A stretch of DNA of 64,000 nt from Myxococcus sp. RHSTA-1-4 (lineage in GTDB: Bacteria; Myxococcota; Myxococcia; Myxococcales; Myxococcaceae): contig NZ_JAIQDG010000002.1 in the NCBI RefSeq assembly GCF_020037125.1, forward strand, positions 310,001 to 374,000. Direction: 5' to 3'. Positions 18,031 to 26,959 of the stretch are shown here, one piece after another (positions within the stretch are counted from its first letter, which is position 1; every line of letters begins with the position of its first letter). The position numbers and the translations under genes are program-made. Under the pieces are notes generated by a model. That model was not told where the DNA came from and ran no database searches. It saw only the letters and a program-made list of their open reading frames with translations.

Positions 18031-19251
18031 CTACGGCGCGGTGACGACCGACGTCGGGCTGAGGACGTCCTGCAGCGAGCGGGCCATGGTCCACCCGTCG
18101 TGATAGACGATGCCCGTCTGGGTGATGGTGTCGTTCCGGTACAGGCCCACCTTCAGGTAGTTGAGCTGGCCCGGGAACTGGGTGGCGATGTAGCGCCTGG
18201 GCAGGACGAGCTGGCCATTGAGGTACAGCTCCACGAAGCCCACCGACGCGTCCGGCGACCACTTCGCGTGGAAGATGAAGTCCTGCCACTGCCCGCGCAC
18301 CAGCGGCGTGCGCCAGACGATGACGCCCGGGTTGCCGCCGATGTTGAGGCGAATCTCCTCGCCGTAGACGTAGAACTCCACCGGCGGCGAGCCCGAGTCG
18401 CCCTCGTGGTGCCACTGGGTGAAGAGCTGCCACGTCCTCACGCTGGGGAAGGTGGAGTCGAACATCGTGCTCCAGCGGTAGTAGTACTCGGAGCCCACCG
18501 GCTCGCGCGTCATCTTCACCAGCTCATTGCGGTTGCCGCTGGAGTTGATGGGGTCGTCGCCCTGCCTCACCGTGGCCTTGATGGCGTAGCGGCCCTGGCG
18601 CAGCGGCGAGGCCACCACGGCCAGCCGGTCCGCGCTCACCATCTGCGTGTGGCTCCACTGCGAGCGGTCACCCGTCTCGAAGTCACCCACCCACACCACG
18701 CTGGAGCCGGTGGGCGGCGGGGGCGTCGTCACCGTGCCGGCGCAGGCGCGGGCCTCGGCGATGCTGGCCCAGTCATTCAACGTGTTGCCATTGACGGTGA
18801 TGCGCAGGCGGCGGGCGGACACGGCCGGGAAGGTGTAGGTCTCCGCCGCCGTCGTCGTGCCGGAGCTCCTGCCGGAGAAGACCTGCGTGTACGTGTAGCC
18901 GTCCGGAGAGACGGACACCGTGAAGGTGTTGGACCGCGTGTTGCCGTTGTGCCACGCGACGGTGGCACCGGCGACCGTCCTGGTGGTGCCCAGGTCGTAG
19001 TCAATCCACGAGCCCTTGCCCAGGCTGCTCCACCGCGTGTCCAGACGGTCGTCCAGGGTGTTCGCGGGGACGTTGCCGTCATTGCCGCTGGCGATGACCG
19101 AGGTGGCCGTGAGCTGCGCGCAGTTGGACGCGGTGAGCCCGGAGGCGGAGGTGTCCGGGGCCTCGCCCGCTTCGGTGGAGGGGGCGTACGCGCCACAGCC
19201 AGCGCCGCCGACGCCGAGCAGCGTTCCAACCAGCAGGAGGGTCTTCTTCAT
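18031..19251 (-). CDS. Discoidin-domain polysaccharide-lyase-like lipoprotein
   Basis: A 406-residue protein from ATG 19251. The signal peptide ends at a lipobox GGAGC (Cys19). Residues about 40-160 form an F5/8 type C (discoidin) carbohydrate-binding domain (ANTLDDRLDTRWSSLGKG, DYDLGTTRTVAGATVAWH, RRLRITVNGN). A TPPPP linker follows. Residues about 175-406 form a jelly-roll domain like heparin-lyase/PL20-type polysaccharide lyases: FETGDRSQW, RNELVKM, YYYRWSTMFDS, WQLFTQWHH, and LYLNGQLV...GLYRND near the end. Lyases of this kind cleave uronate-containing glycans at the cell surface. Likely an outer-membrane enzyme for glycan use or predation. Confidence 0.82.
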   Translation of the reverse strand: MKKTLLLVGTLLGVGGAGCGAYAPSTEAGEAPDTSASGLTASNCAQLTATSVIASGNDGNVPANTLDDRLDTRWSSLGKGSWIDYDLGTTRTVAGATVAWHNGNTRSNTFTVSVSPDGYTYTQVFSGRSSGTTTAAETYTFPAVSARRLRITVNGNTLNDWASIAEARACAGTVTTPPPPTGSSVVWVGDFETGDRSQWSHTQMVSADRLAVVASPLRQGRYAIKATVRQGDDPINSSGNRNELVKMTREPVGSEYYYRWSTMFDSTFPSVRTWQLFTQWHHEGDSGSPPVEFYVYGEEIRLNIGGNPGVIVWRTPLVRGQWQDFIFHAKWSPDASVGFVELYLNGQLVLPRRYIATQFPGQLNYLKVGLYRNDTITQTGIVYHDGWTMARSLQDVLSPTSVVTAP

Positions 19252-19629
19252 GATGGCTCTCTGGGGGGGCAAAGGCAGACGGGGAGTGAAGCCGCGCCGC
19301 GGAGCGCGGGCGGGTGGGCGTCTGGCTTTGAGGGATGGGGGCTTCGCTGCGACGAGAACGAGTATCAGGGAGAACTATTTCGTACTCAACACTTCCCCCT
19401 GGAGCCTGCCTGCCCTCCAGGAAGGAAAGCGAGACATGCATCGCGGTATTTGGAGTAACCGGGTTGTAATTGTTCGTCGCGGCGCGATTGTCGTCCCGTT
19501 GTCAGCCCGAAGGTCCATGTGCACCGTGGGGTGACGACACTCGTACAGCCCTGAGGCGCGAGGCGCGCGAAATACCCGGGGCGTTAGAACTCCAGGGTCG
19601 CCCCACACATCATTTCAATGGAGGTGGCC
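19252..19629. other. Divergent intergenic region, lower GC
   Basis: About 378 bp between the lyase-like lipoprotein gene and the STAND ATPase gene. The central part (about 19360-19500) is richer in A/T than anything nearby and should contain promoters for both directions. No palindrome or RNA gene I trust. Confidence 0.5.
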
Positions 19630-21897
19630 ATGGCCTCGTCCTCGGGCATTTGTGTTGCCTGTGGGGCTCGAATTCCGGCGGGCACCCTCGCATGCCCGCG
19701 GACCCCACCCGGGGGGCGACAGGGCGCACCGGTGCGCAGGTGGACGCCACCCACCTGCCAGCCCCCACTGGTCGGGAGAGCGGCGCAACTGGGCCGGCTG
19801 CGGGGCCTCGCCGCGGAGACACGGCGAGGGCAGGGGCGCGCGGTCTGGCTGGTGGGCGAGGCGGGCCTGGGCAAGTCCCGGTTGAAGGATGCACTCGTGG
19901 TGGAGCTGGCCCTCGGAGGTTTCGAGGTGTGGGAGGGCAGTGGCATGGCCCTGCCCGGCACGCCCGCCGGCCCCTTTCGCGAGCTGCTGGAGGCCACGCG
20001 CGCCCTGCAGCCGCCTCCCGGGGTGGGCCGTGTGTCCAGCTCGGATGCGGAGCTGCTCGCACGTTTCCTGGAGGGCCGTGAGCGGCAGGGGGTGCCCGCG
20101 AGCCTCGCCGCGGAGCGCACCGCGCTGTTCGACGCCGTCTGCCATGCGTTGATGCCCCACCGCCAGCCCCGGCTGCTCGTGCTGGAGGACTGGCAGCACG
20201 CGGACCCGCTGAGCCATGCGCTCCTCGAGGTCCTGGTGTCTCGCCTGAGCCACACGCCGCTGCTGCTGCTCGCGCTCCAGCGCCCCGGTGGCACGGCGCC
20301 GATGCCGCTGCCGGTCGAGGTTCTCACGGTGGGGCCGCTGTCCGACGAGGAGTCCGCGGCCCTGTTCTCACAGCGCGTGCACTCCAGCTGGGTGGCACCC
20401 GAGGCGCGTGAGGCGCTGCTCCGTGGCAGCGCCGGACATCCGCTGCACCTGCTGCATGCCATCACCCTCCACGAGGAGTGCCCCGGAGCCCCGGTGCCGC
20501 TCACGGGCACGGAGGCGCTCGCGGCGCGCCTGGAGGCGCTGTCCCCCGGGCAGCGCGAGGCGCTCCATGCGGCGTCCGTGCTCGGGCCTTCCTTCCCCCG
20601 GCCGGTGCTGGGCGCGCTGGTGGGCGGCTACGCGCCGCTCGCGTGGCTGGAGACGGGTGGGTGGCTGCGGGCCGCGGCGGGCGGACGGTACATCTGGGCC
20701 GCCAGCCTTTCCGAGGGCGGGGCGGACGAGGGCGGGGAGGACTCGTACGCGCTGCACCGCCGGGCCGCGGAGGCCTACGAGGCGCTGCCCGTGGAGCTGC
20801 GGCGCAGGGCCTGCGCGGAGCTGAGCCGGCACTGGCTCGCCGCCGGCCAGCCGGAGCGCGCACTGCCCCACCTGCTGGAGCTGGCGGGATGGCACCGCGC
20901 GGCGCTGGAGCCGGCCTCCGCGCTCGCGGTGTATCGCTTCGCGCTCGGGCTCGCGCTCGGACTGGAGCCGGCCGCATCCCGCGAGTGGCAGCGCGTGCTC
21001 TGGGAGCAGCAGGGCGATGCGCACCGGCTGTCCGGGGCGAAGGAGGAGGCCGAGTCCGCGTGGCGCAGCGCCCGTACGCTGGACCTGGAGGACCCACCGC
21101 CCACGGGCGTGGACCGGGCGAGACGCCTGCACAAGCTGGCCTCCGTGGTGTTCGCCCTGGGCCGTCATGAGGAGGTGGTGGCGCTGGCGGAGGAGGGCTA
21201 CCGAGAGGGATTGGAGACGGTGCCCACGCTGGCGGCGGCGCTGGATGCGCTCGCCGCGCTCGCGCTCTGTGCGATGGGACGGTTCGAGCCGGCCCGCGCG
21301 CGGCTTCGCATCGCTCGCGAGCGGCTGCGGCTGGCGCCTCCGGAGTACGGGCCCGCGCGCGCCAGCGTGGAGGCGGCCCTGCACCGCGCCATGGGCAACG
21401 TGCTGATGGGCCTGGGCCGTCCCCGGCAGGCCACCGCGGAGTATGCCGCCGTGCTGCGCTGGAGCGAGCGCGCGGGGGACACGTGGGAGCACTCCATGGC
21501 CCTGCTCCACCTGGGAGATGCCCACGCGCGCGCGGGAGACAGGGAGCGCGCGGCGCACTTCTTCCAGCTCGCGCTGGACCTGGAGTCGCGCACCGGTGAC
21601 CGCTGGGGCATGGCGTACACGCACCACGGGCTGGCGCTGCTTCACATCCAGGCGGACGCGCCGGAGCTGGCGAAGGAGGACGCCGTCCGTGGCTTGCAGC
21701 TCGCCGCGAGGATGGGAGACCGCAAGCTCCAGTCGCTGCTGCGCTGCACGCTGGGCCGCGCCCAGTTGCGGCTGGGGGAGCTGGAGGAGGCCGGGCGCCA
21801 GCTCCAGCTCGCCGCGCAGGACGCCGCCGCGGTGGGGGCCCGCTCGGAGCAGCTCCAGGCGGAGGCCGTGCTCCGGACGCTCGACTCCCTCCGTTGA
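19630..21897 (+). CDS. STAND-type ATPase with zinc ribbon and TPR repeats
   Basis: A 755-residue protein. ATG 19630 is preferred to ATG 19618 because GGAGG (19620-19624) lies 5 nt before it. A short N-terminal zinc ribbon (CVACGARIPAGTLACP) is followed by a AAA/STAND NTPase module: LVGRAAQLGRL, Walker A GEAGLGKS (near residues 76-83), Walker B RLLVLEDWQHAD and the winged-helix-like region with LEALSPGQREALHAASVLG. From about residue 420 to the end there are TPR-like helical pairs (ALDALAALALCAMGRFEPARA, EYAAVLRWSERAGDTW, YTHHGLALLHIQAD). This is the architecture of myxobacterial signalling ATPases usually attached to a kinase or cyclase; here the effector domain is missing, so it may act with a partner. 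Confidence 0.85.
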   Translation: MASSSGICVACGARIPAGTLACPRTPPGGRQGAPVRRWTPPTCQPPLVGRAAQLGRLRGLAAETRRGQGRAVWLVGEAGLGKSRLKDALVVELALGGFEVWEGSGMALPGTPAGPFRELLEATRALQPPPGVGRVSSSDAELLARFLEGRERQGVPASLAAERTALFDAVCHALMPHRQPRLLVLEDWQHADPLSHALLEVLVSRLSHTPLLLLALQRPGGTAPMPLPVEVLTVGPLSDEESAALFSQRVHSSWVAPEAREALLRGSAGHPLHLLHAITLHEECPGAPVPLTGTEALAARLEALSPGQREALHAASVLGPSFPRPVLGALVGGYAPLAWLETGGWLRAAAGGRYIWAASLSEGGADEGGEDSYALHRRAAEAYEALPVELRRRACAELSRHWLAAGQPERALPHLLELAGWHRAALEPASALAVYRFALGLALGLEPAASREWQRVLWEQQGDAHRLSGAKEEAESAWRSARTLDLEDPPPTGVDRARRLHKLASVVFALGRHEEVVALAEEGYREGLETVPTLAAALDALAALALCAMGRFEPARARLRIARERLRLAPPEYGPARASVEAALHRAMGNVLMGLGRPRQATAEYAAVLRWSERAGDTWEHSMALLHLGDAHARAGDRERAAHFFQLALDLESRTGDRWGMAYTHHGLALLHIQADAPELAKEDAVRGLQLAARMGDRKLQSLLRCTLGRAQLRLGELEEAGRQLQLAAQDAAAVGARSEQLQAEAVLRTLDSLR

Positions 21898-21945
21898 GTG
21901 GGGAACCCCTACCGTCCCGGGCGACAGACGTGGAATCCTCCGGGG

Positions 21946-23094
21946 GTGATCGAGATCGAAACCATCGACGCGTTCGAACGGCACCTCCGCGCGGGAGCGC
22001 ATTTCTCCAACGCCGTCATCCAGGGACTGGACCTGCGGCGGTACACCCGCGAGCTGGCCTCCGCCGAGCTCGCGGGCACCGTCTTCCTGGGCTGTGAGCT
22101 GGAGAAGGAAGCCCTGAGCGCCGCGCTCGCGCACGGGGCCATGGTGTTCCCTCCGTTCTCGGGGCTGCCCTACCAGCCCTACCGCGGCGGCCTCTACTCG
22201 CCGGAGGAGCTGTACGCCGGCTTCGACCCCGCGCGGCCGGAGACGTACGCCGACACGCCGGACGCCCGCATCTACGCGCACTGGGCCTCCCACGGCCGGG
22301 GCAACCCGCCCACCCTCCTGGAGACGCTGTCGCAGCGCCTCCATGACCATGCCGTCACCGATGCGATGGAGGACCTGCTCGGAGCCGAGGGCGGCGCGCG
22401 CAAGGTGGTGGCCATCATGGGCGGTCACTCCATGAAGCGCGGGCAGCCTGACTACCGCGCGGTGGCGGCACTGTCCCGGGAGCTGACCCGCCAGGGCTTC
22501 TTCATGGTCAGCGGCGGCGGCCCGGGCGCCATGGAGGCCACCCACGTGGGCGCCTGGTTCGCCCGCCGCACCGAGGCGGAGCTGGACGCAGGGCTCGCCA
22601 TCCTCGCGAAGGCCCCCAGCTACACGGACCGCGAGTGGCTGTCGCGCGCCTTCGAGGCGCGCAACGCGTTCCCGCTGCGTGACGAGGACAGGCCCCACTG
22701 CGACAGCCTGGGCATCCCCACCTGGCACTACGGGCACGAGCCGCCCAACCCCTTCGCCACCCACATCGCCAAGTACTTCGCCAACAGCGTGCGCGAGGAC
22801 GGCCTGCTCACGATTGCCCGCGGCGGCATCGTCTACGCGCCCGGCAGCGCGGGCACCATCCAGGAGGTCTTCCAGGACGCCTGCCAGAACCACTACAACT
22901 CCGTGGGCGTCATCAGCCCGATGATCTTCCTCGGCACCGAGTTCTGGACGCGCACCCGGCCCGTGTACCCGCTGCTGGTCCAGCTCGCCCAGGGACAGGA
23001 ATACGCGCGCTACCTCCGGCTGACGGACTCTCAGGAGGAGGTCGTCCAGGCCCTGGTGGAGTACGACCGCGCGCGGCACGGCCCGAGGCAATGA
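21946..23094 (+). CDS. LOG-family (Rossmann-fold nucleotide-binding) protein
   Basis: A 382-residue protein. GTG 21946 is chosen; a GTG at 21898, directly after the previous stop, is possible and neither has a strong ribosome-binding site. Residues about 1-130 form an extra N-terminal domain with pentapeptide-like strands (FSNAVIQGLDLRRY, AELAGTVFLGCELE). The Rossmann part begins KVVAIMGGHSMKRG and continues RQGFFMVSGGGPGAMEATHVGAWFA; the family motif PGGxGTxxE appears as APGSAGTIQE. LOG proteins release cytokinin-type bases from nucleoside monophosphates, and many bacterial ones are nucleotide hydrolases of unknown role. It follows the STAND ATPase gene by 48 bp and may be co-transcribed. 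Confidence 0.88.
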   Translation: MIEIETIDAFERHLRAGAHFSNAVIQGLDLRRYTRELASAELAGTVFLGCELEKEALSAALAHGAMVFPPFSGLPYQPYRGGLYSPEELYAGFDPARPETYADTPDARIYAHWASHGRGNPPTLLETLSQRLHDHAVTDAMEDLLGAEGGARKVVAIMGGHSMKRGQPDYRAVAALSRELTRQGFFMVSGGGPGAMEATHVGAWFARRTEAELDAGLAILAKAPSYTDREWLSRAFEARNAFPLRDEDRPHCDSLGIPTWHYGHEPPNPFATHIAKYFANSVREDGLLTIARGGIVYAPGSAGTIQEVFQDACQNHYNSVGVISPMIFLGTEFWTRTRPVYPLLVQLAQGQEYARYLRLTDSQEEVVQALVEYDRARHGPRQ

Positions 23095-23106
23095 CCTCAC
23101 GGCCAG

Positions 23107-23140
23107 CTCCGCCCGCCGCGAGACGGCGCGGCGAGCGGAG
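23107..23140. terminator. Strong hairpin terminator, convergent genes
   Basis: CTCCGCCCGCCGC (23107-23119) pairs with GCGGCGAGCGGAG (23128-23140), 12 of 13 positions, around an 8-nt loop. It lies between the stops of the LOG gene and the protease-nuclease fusion gene. No long T-run on either strand. Confidence 0.75.
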
Positions 23141-23160
23141 TGGCTGACGGGGTGGACGGC

Positions 23161-26082
23161 TCAGTCCCCCAGCCCCAGCCGGAAGTCCACGTGGTCCGCC
23201 CACTCGGGACGGTCGATGAAGGGGTTCCGGTTCCCCTGCACCTCGTGAATGGCCTGGTTGCGATGCCGCTCGTGGTCCGAGACCGGGTCCGCGCGATGCC
23301 AGCTCAGGAGGACCTGGAGCCGCTCGGCCTCGAGCTCCGCGCTCGAGTCATTGACGATGCCAGGGTAGCGGACGAGGAAGTAGAGCGTCGCGCGCGCGAC
23401 CGCGCCCTTGCCGTGGACCGGCTCGAAGCCATTGTTCTCGGAGCGGCCGCACTCATCCCTCCAGGCCTCTTCGCCCCCCTTGAAGTCGAAGTACGGCGTG
23501 TTGCTCCGGAAGCTATTGCACCGCGACTCGCACGTGAAGAGGTGGTGGAGGTCGCCGCGCATCGGCTCCTTCTCCCGGAACCAGGACTGGGGAACGACGT
23601 GCTCGCAGTTGTACGGGAGGTCGGACTCCAGCCGGGCCGCCTCCTCGGTCAGGTCCTCGTAGACAATCATGCGCTCGGGGCGGAAGAGCTCCCGGAGGCG
23701 CTCGGCGCGCGCTCTCTCCACCTCGGCGTCGAGGCGGAGGATTTCTTCCGGCGAGAACGGCTTGCCCGAGTAGATGCTGCGCAGCCGCCAGTCCGGATGG
23801 AGGTCGACCCAGGTGTAGAGGTGCTCCGCACGCGCGCGCCGGTAGGAGACGGGGCGTGTATGGGACTGCTTCACGAGCCTGCTCAGGTCCTCGAAGGACG
23901 GGCGGCTGGGAAGCCCGCGGTAGTAGTCATTCCTCGCCTGGGTGTCCGCCGCCGCGTCGTAGTAGGTGCGGCGGCGGGATTCCTCCAGCCGCTCGAGCCC
24001 GGTCTCCAGCGAGGCCCGTGGAGGCACCATGCTCGTTGCCGGCCGCCTGGGAGGCTCGGGCGCGGTGGCCTCCGCCGTGAGCTGGTTCAGGACGGACATC
24101 AAACCGGCGTGGGGCGTGGAGCCTCCGCGCCTCGCGCGCGAGGCTTCAGGCCGGCTTTGATTGAGGCTCATCCGGATGAGCACGGGGCGGTGGTCGCTCA
24201 GGTCGGTGAGATAGGTTGGCAGGGTGCGATCGGCGGCGACCACGAAGAAGTCCTTCGCGCCGTAGGTCTTCGCCAGGTTGGGCGACAGGAAGACGTGGTC
24301 GATGAACGAGCGATGGGGCGCCTTCACGTAGGTGATGGCGCCAGCGCCTTCGTCCTCGGCACTGGCCGCGAGGTGGCCTGCCTGCGACAAGTGGGAGAAG
24401 TCCTCTGACGCGAGGGCCGCGTTGAGGTCACCCCCGATGACCCAGTCCTCGTCCTTGCCGTACTGGTTGATCATCCGGTCCACGGCGACGGAGAGGATTC
24501 GGGTGGCGAGCCTTCTGCGCTGGGAGCCCGAGGCGAAGGCCTTGAGGTGCAGGGGCAGGAGGAAGAAGTCCAGGGTGTGTCCGCCATCGCCGTTGGCGGC
24601 GGAGACCCGGTAGAGGGCGGGGTAGCGCGGAAAGATGCGCCCGCCTTCCGAGTCGCGCTGGGGCTCCAGGTCGAGCCCGTCGAAATCCTCGGTGTGTGCA
24701 TGCAGCCAACGCTCGATGTCCTGAGGCCACGGCTCCTTCTGGAGCTTCACCGTCTTGGCGTTCCACAAGACAGTCACGGTCTGCTGGGTGTGAGGCGCGC
24801 CGGGTTCGGAGGCTTCCATCCGGAAGTCCAGCCCGTAGTCCTCGCGAAGGCGTCTGGCCAGCAGCTCGGCCGACCGGGCCGAGGACTCGCTGAGCGCCCA
24901 GACGTCCAGGTTCATGGAGGCGATCATTCGCGCGACCTCGTCCACCTTGCGCGCGTAGTCCCGCTCGAAGTGCTCGACGTTCCAGAAGCCCACGTCGACA
25001 TCGCCGGCCTCGCCGCGATACGCGTTCACGACGTATTCGAAGTCCGCGTTTCCTCGCTGGGGACGTCCCAGCGTTCCGAAGAAGCCGCTCAGGGCGTCCG
25101 TGCCCCTGAAGAGGGAGAGGATTTCGAGCGCCACCTCCGTGTCGCGCCCCGTGTCGCGCCTTCTCTCCAGGTCCGCCGCGATGGCGGAGAAGAGAATGCC
25201 TTCGTTGAGGAAGCGTCCCGTCTCTCCCAGGGTGGGCAGGCCGTCCTTCGGCGCCTCCCGGCTCGCATGGTGAAGCGCGATGGGGGCCCATTCATTGTTG
25301 AAGATGGGCGCGCCGGAGCTGCCGGATTCGGTGTCGGTGGTGTAGTGGACCGTGACGACGCTCTGCCGGATGACCCTGTTCTCCTGGAGCGTCACGGCCT
25401 TCAGCCCGCCACGGGGATGGTGGATGGCATTGGCGAACTCGTCAGGGGTGACCTTGAAGGCGCTCCGGTCGAGAGGGATGAACTGATGGGTGCTTCCGGG
25501 CTCCCCCTCCACCCAGACGAAGGTGTAGTCGAGCCCGTTCCGGGCCGGGCTGGTGATGAAGAGGCGTGAGGGATTGAGCCGGTAGGTCTGAGTCACTCCG
25601 ACCCCGCCGGTTTCGTCCGCCTGGTACTTGAAGAGACACGTGGCTCGCGTGGCGACGTCGGGGCTGTTGAGGACGTGGTGGTTGGTGAGCAGGATGTTGG
25701 GAGACACCAGGAAGCCCGTACCCGACCACTGCCCGGCCCTGCCCTCGTAGTCCGTGCCCGACGTGGAGATCTTGCAGACCGCGCTGGCGCGGTGTGCTCC
25801 CACCTCCAGGAAGCAGGCGGGGAGCTGGTTGGAACGCTCCAGGACCAGCTCCAGGAGGGCCTTCTCATCCATCCGGTGGGTTTCCCCACTCACCGGCAGT
25901 CCGGCTCCGGCCTGTGAATCCAGACGCAGCTTCAACCAGAGGCGCTCGGTCCTGAGCGGCGCCAGCCCGCGCTCCAATCGAGAGTCCAGGGCAATGATGC
26001 GATTGTCGTCCCGCGGAGCGGGGTCCTCGAGGAACTTGACTTCACGGCTCAATTCACGATCGGACGGCTGAAAGACTCTCAT
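23161..26082 (-). CDS. Trypsin-like protease / EEP nuclease / endonuclease I fusion
   Basis: A 973-residue protein from ATG 26082 (GGGGGG just upstream); no signal peptide or membrane helix, so probably cytoplasmic. Three enzymes in order. Residues about 90-300: trypsin/V8-like serine protease with LLTNHHVL (His136), GLDYTFV (Asp185) and ESGSSGAPIF (Ser256 nucleophile). Residues about 362-640: endonuclease/exonuclease/phosphatase fold with FWNVEHF (Glu370), VIGGDLNAAL (Asp552, Asn554), SFIDHVF and LSDHRPV (His631). Residues about 700-965: endonuclease I (Vvn/NucM type) with NCEHVVPQSWF, RGDLHHLF, CNSFRSNTPY, GKGAVARATLYF and GNRNPFIDRPEW. All catalytic residues are present. Such a combination suggests a protease-regulated DNase effector in host defence or conflict, but this is inference. 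Confidence 0.85.
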   Translation of the reverse strand: MRVFQPSDRELSREVKFLEDPAPRDDNRIIALDSRLERGLAPLRTERLWLKLRLDSQAGAGLPVSGETHRMDEKALLELVLERSNQLPACFLEVGAHRASAVCKISTSGTDYEGRAGQWSGTGFLVSPNILLTNHHVLNSPDVATRATCLFKYQADETGGVGVTQTYRLNPSRLFITSPARNGLDYTFVWVEGEPGSTHQFIPLDRSAFKVTPDEFANAIHHPRGGLKAVTLQENRVIRQSVVTVHYTTDTESGSSGAPIFNNEWAPIALHHASREAPKDGLPTLGETGRFLNEGILFSAIAADLERRRDTGRDTEVALEILSLFRGTDALSGFFGTLGRPQRGNADFEYVVNAYRGEAGDVDVGFWNVEHFERDYARKVDEVARMIASMNLDVWALSESSARSAELLARRLREDYGLDFRMEASEPGAPHTQQTVTVLWNAKTVKLQKEPWPQDIERWLHAHTEDFDGLDLEPQRDSEGGRIFPRYPALYRVSAANGDGGHTLDFFLLPLHLKAFASGSQRRRLATRILSVAVDRMINQYGKDEDWVIGGDLNAALASEDFSHLSQAGHLAASAEDEGAGAITYVKAPHRSFIDHVFLSPNLAKTYGAKDFFVVAADRTLPTYLTDLSDHRPVLIRMSLNQSRPEASRARRGGSTPHAGLMSVLNQLTAEATAPEPPRRPATSMVPPRASLETGLERLEESRRRTYYDAAADTQARNDYYRGLPSRPSFEDLSRLVKQSHTRPVSYRRARAEHLYTWVDLHPDWRLRSIYSGKPFSPEEILRLDAEVERARAERLRELFRPERMIVYEDLTEEAARLESDLPYNCEHVVPQSWFREKEPMRGDLHHLFTCESRCNSFRSNTPYFDFKGGEEAWRDECGRSENNGFEPVHGKGAVARATLYFLVRYPGIVNDSSAELEAERLQVLLSWHRADPVSDHERHRNQAIHEVQGNRNPFIDRPEWADHVDFRLGLGD

Positions 26083-26275
26083 GTTGTGCCCCCCGGCAAC
26101 GAGACCGTGGGATGAGGTCACGGTTCTTGCGGGATTTGCCATTGTTGGAATCCCGCATCTGTTGACTGGCAAATGATGGCCCCTGGGGGCTCCGGCCGGT
26201 CCGCGAGCGGCCCATGGCCCTGTTGCATGGGGGCAAGGCGGCGTATCCTCACCGCCCTTCGCGAGGAGTGCTCGG

Positions 26276-26959
26276 ATGCGGCCCCGGGCCGTCTTCTTCG
26301 ACCTGGATGACACGCTGATCGACCGCGCCGGCGCCTTCGCTCGCTACGTGGAGGACCTCATCCTCCGCCACCCGTCCGCGTTCCCGGAGGCCCGCAGGGC
26401 CGGGGACGTGGCCGCGCTGCACGCGATGGACGGGCGCGGCTCCTCGGACCGCACCGTCTTCTGCCGCCGCGTCATCGACACCTTTCCGGGCCTGGGGCTG
26501 TCGCCCGAGGCCCTCTGGCAGGACATGTCCTCCCGGCTCCCCACGTTCGTCCGGCCCTCCGCCGGGCCCGGTGCACTCGTGGAGGACTTGAGGAGGCGTG
26601 TGCCCGTGGCCGTGGTGTCCAATGGCTCGGGCCGCGTGCAGCGCGCGAAGCTGGAGCGAGCGCACCTCACGACGCTCCTTCCGGAAGTCTTCCTCTCCGG
26701 TGAGGTCGGCGCCGAGAAGCCCGACCCCCGTATCTTCCGCGCGGCGCTTGCGTGCGTGGACCGCGAGGCCGCGGAGGTGCTCCACGTCGGAGACGACCCG
26801 GAGCGGGACATCGCCGGCGCCGCCCGCCTGGGCATGGCCACCTGCTGGGTCTCCCACGGGCGCGCGTGGCCGAGCGGGCTGCCGCCTCCCACTTTCACCG
26901 TGGAGCGCATCGTGGGCAACACCGCGGAAATCTCCAGGGTGCTGGCGCAATGGACATGA
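26276..26959 (+). CDS. HAD-superfamily hydrolase (phosphatase)
   Basis: A 227-residue HAD subfamily IA enzyme. Motif I is FFDLDDTLID (nucleophile Asp9, acid Asp11), motif II VVSNGSG, motif III Lys in GEVGAEKPDPRIF, and motif IV HVGDDPERDIAGA. These are complete, so phosphatase activity on a small phosphorylated metabolite is expected. The helical cap lies between residues about 15 and 95. The gene overlaps the next one (start 26950) by 10 bp and is therefore part of the operon with the STM4013-like hydrolase and two radical SAM genes. Confidence 0.92.
   Translation: MRPRAVFFDLDDTLIDRAGAFARYVEDLILRHPSAFPEARRAGDVAALHAMDGRGSSDRTVFCRRVIDTFPGLGLSPEALWQDMSSRLPTFVRPSAGPGALVEDLRRRVPVAVVSNGSGRVQRAKLERAHLTTLLPEVFLSGEVGAEKPDPRIFRAALACVDREAAEVLHVGDDPERDIAGAARLGMATCWVSHGRAWPSGLPPPTFTVERIVGNTAEISRVLAQWT

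Noticed and set aside
19618-19629. Upstream ATG of the STAND ATPase
   Set aside because: GGAGG lies inside this segment and positions the ribosome for ATG 19630.
20368-23100. Long minus-strand open frame opposite the STAND ATPase and LOG genes
   Set aside because: His/Arg/Leu-rich with no domain; the plus-strand genes have recognisable motifs.
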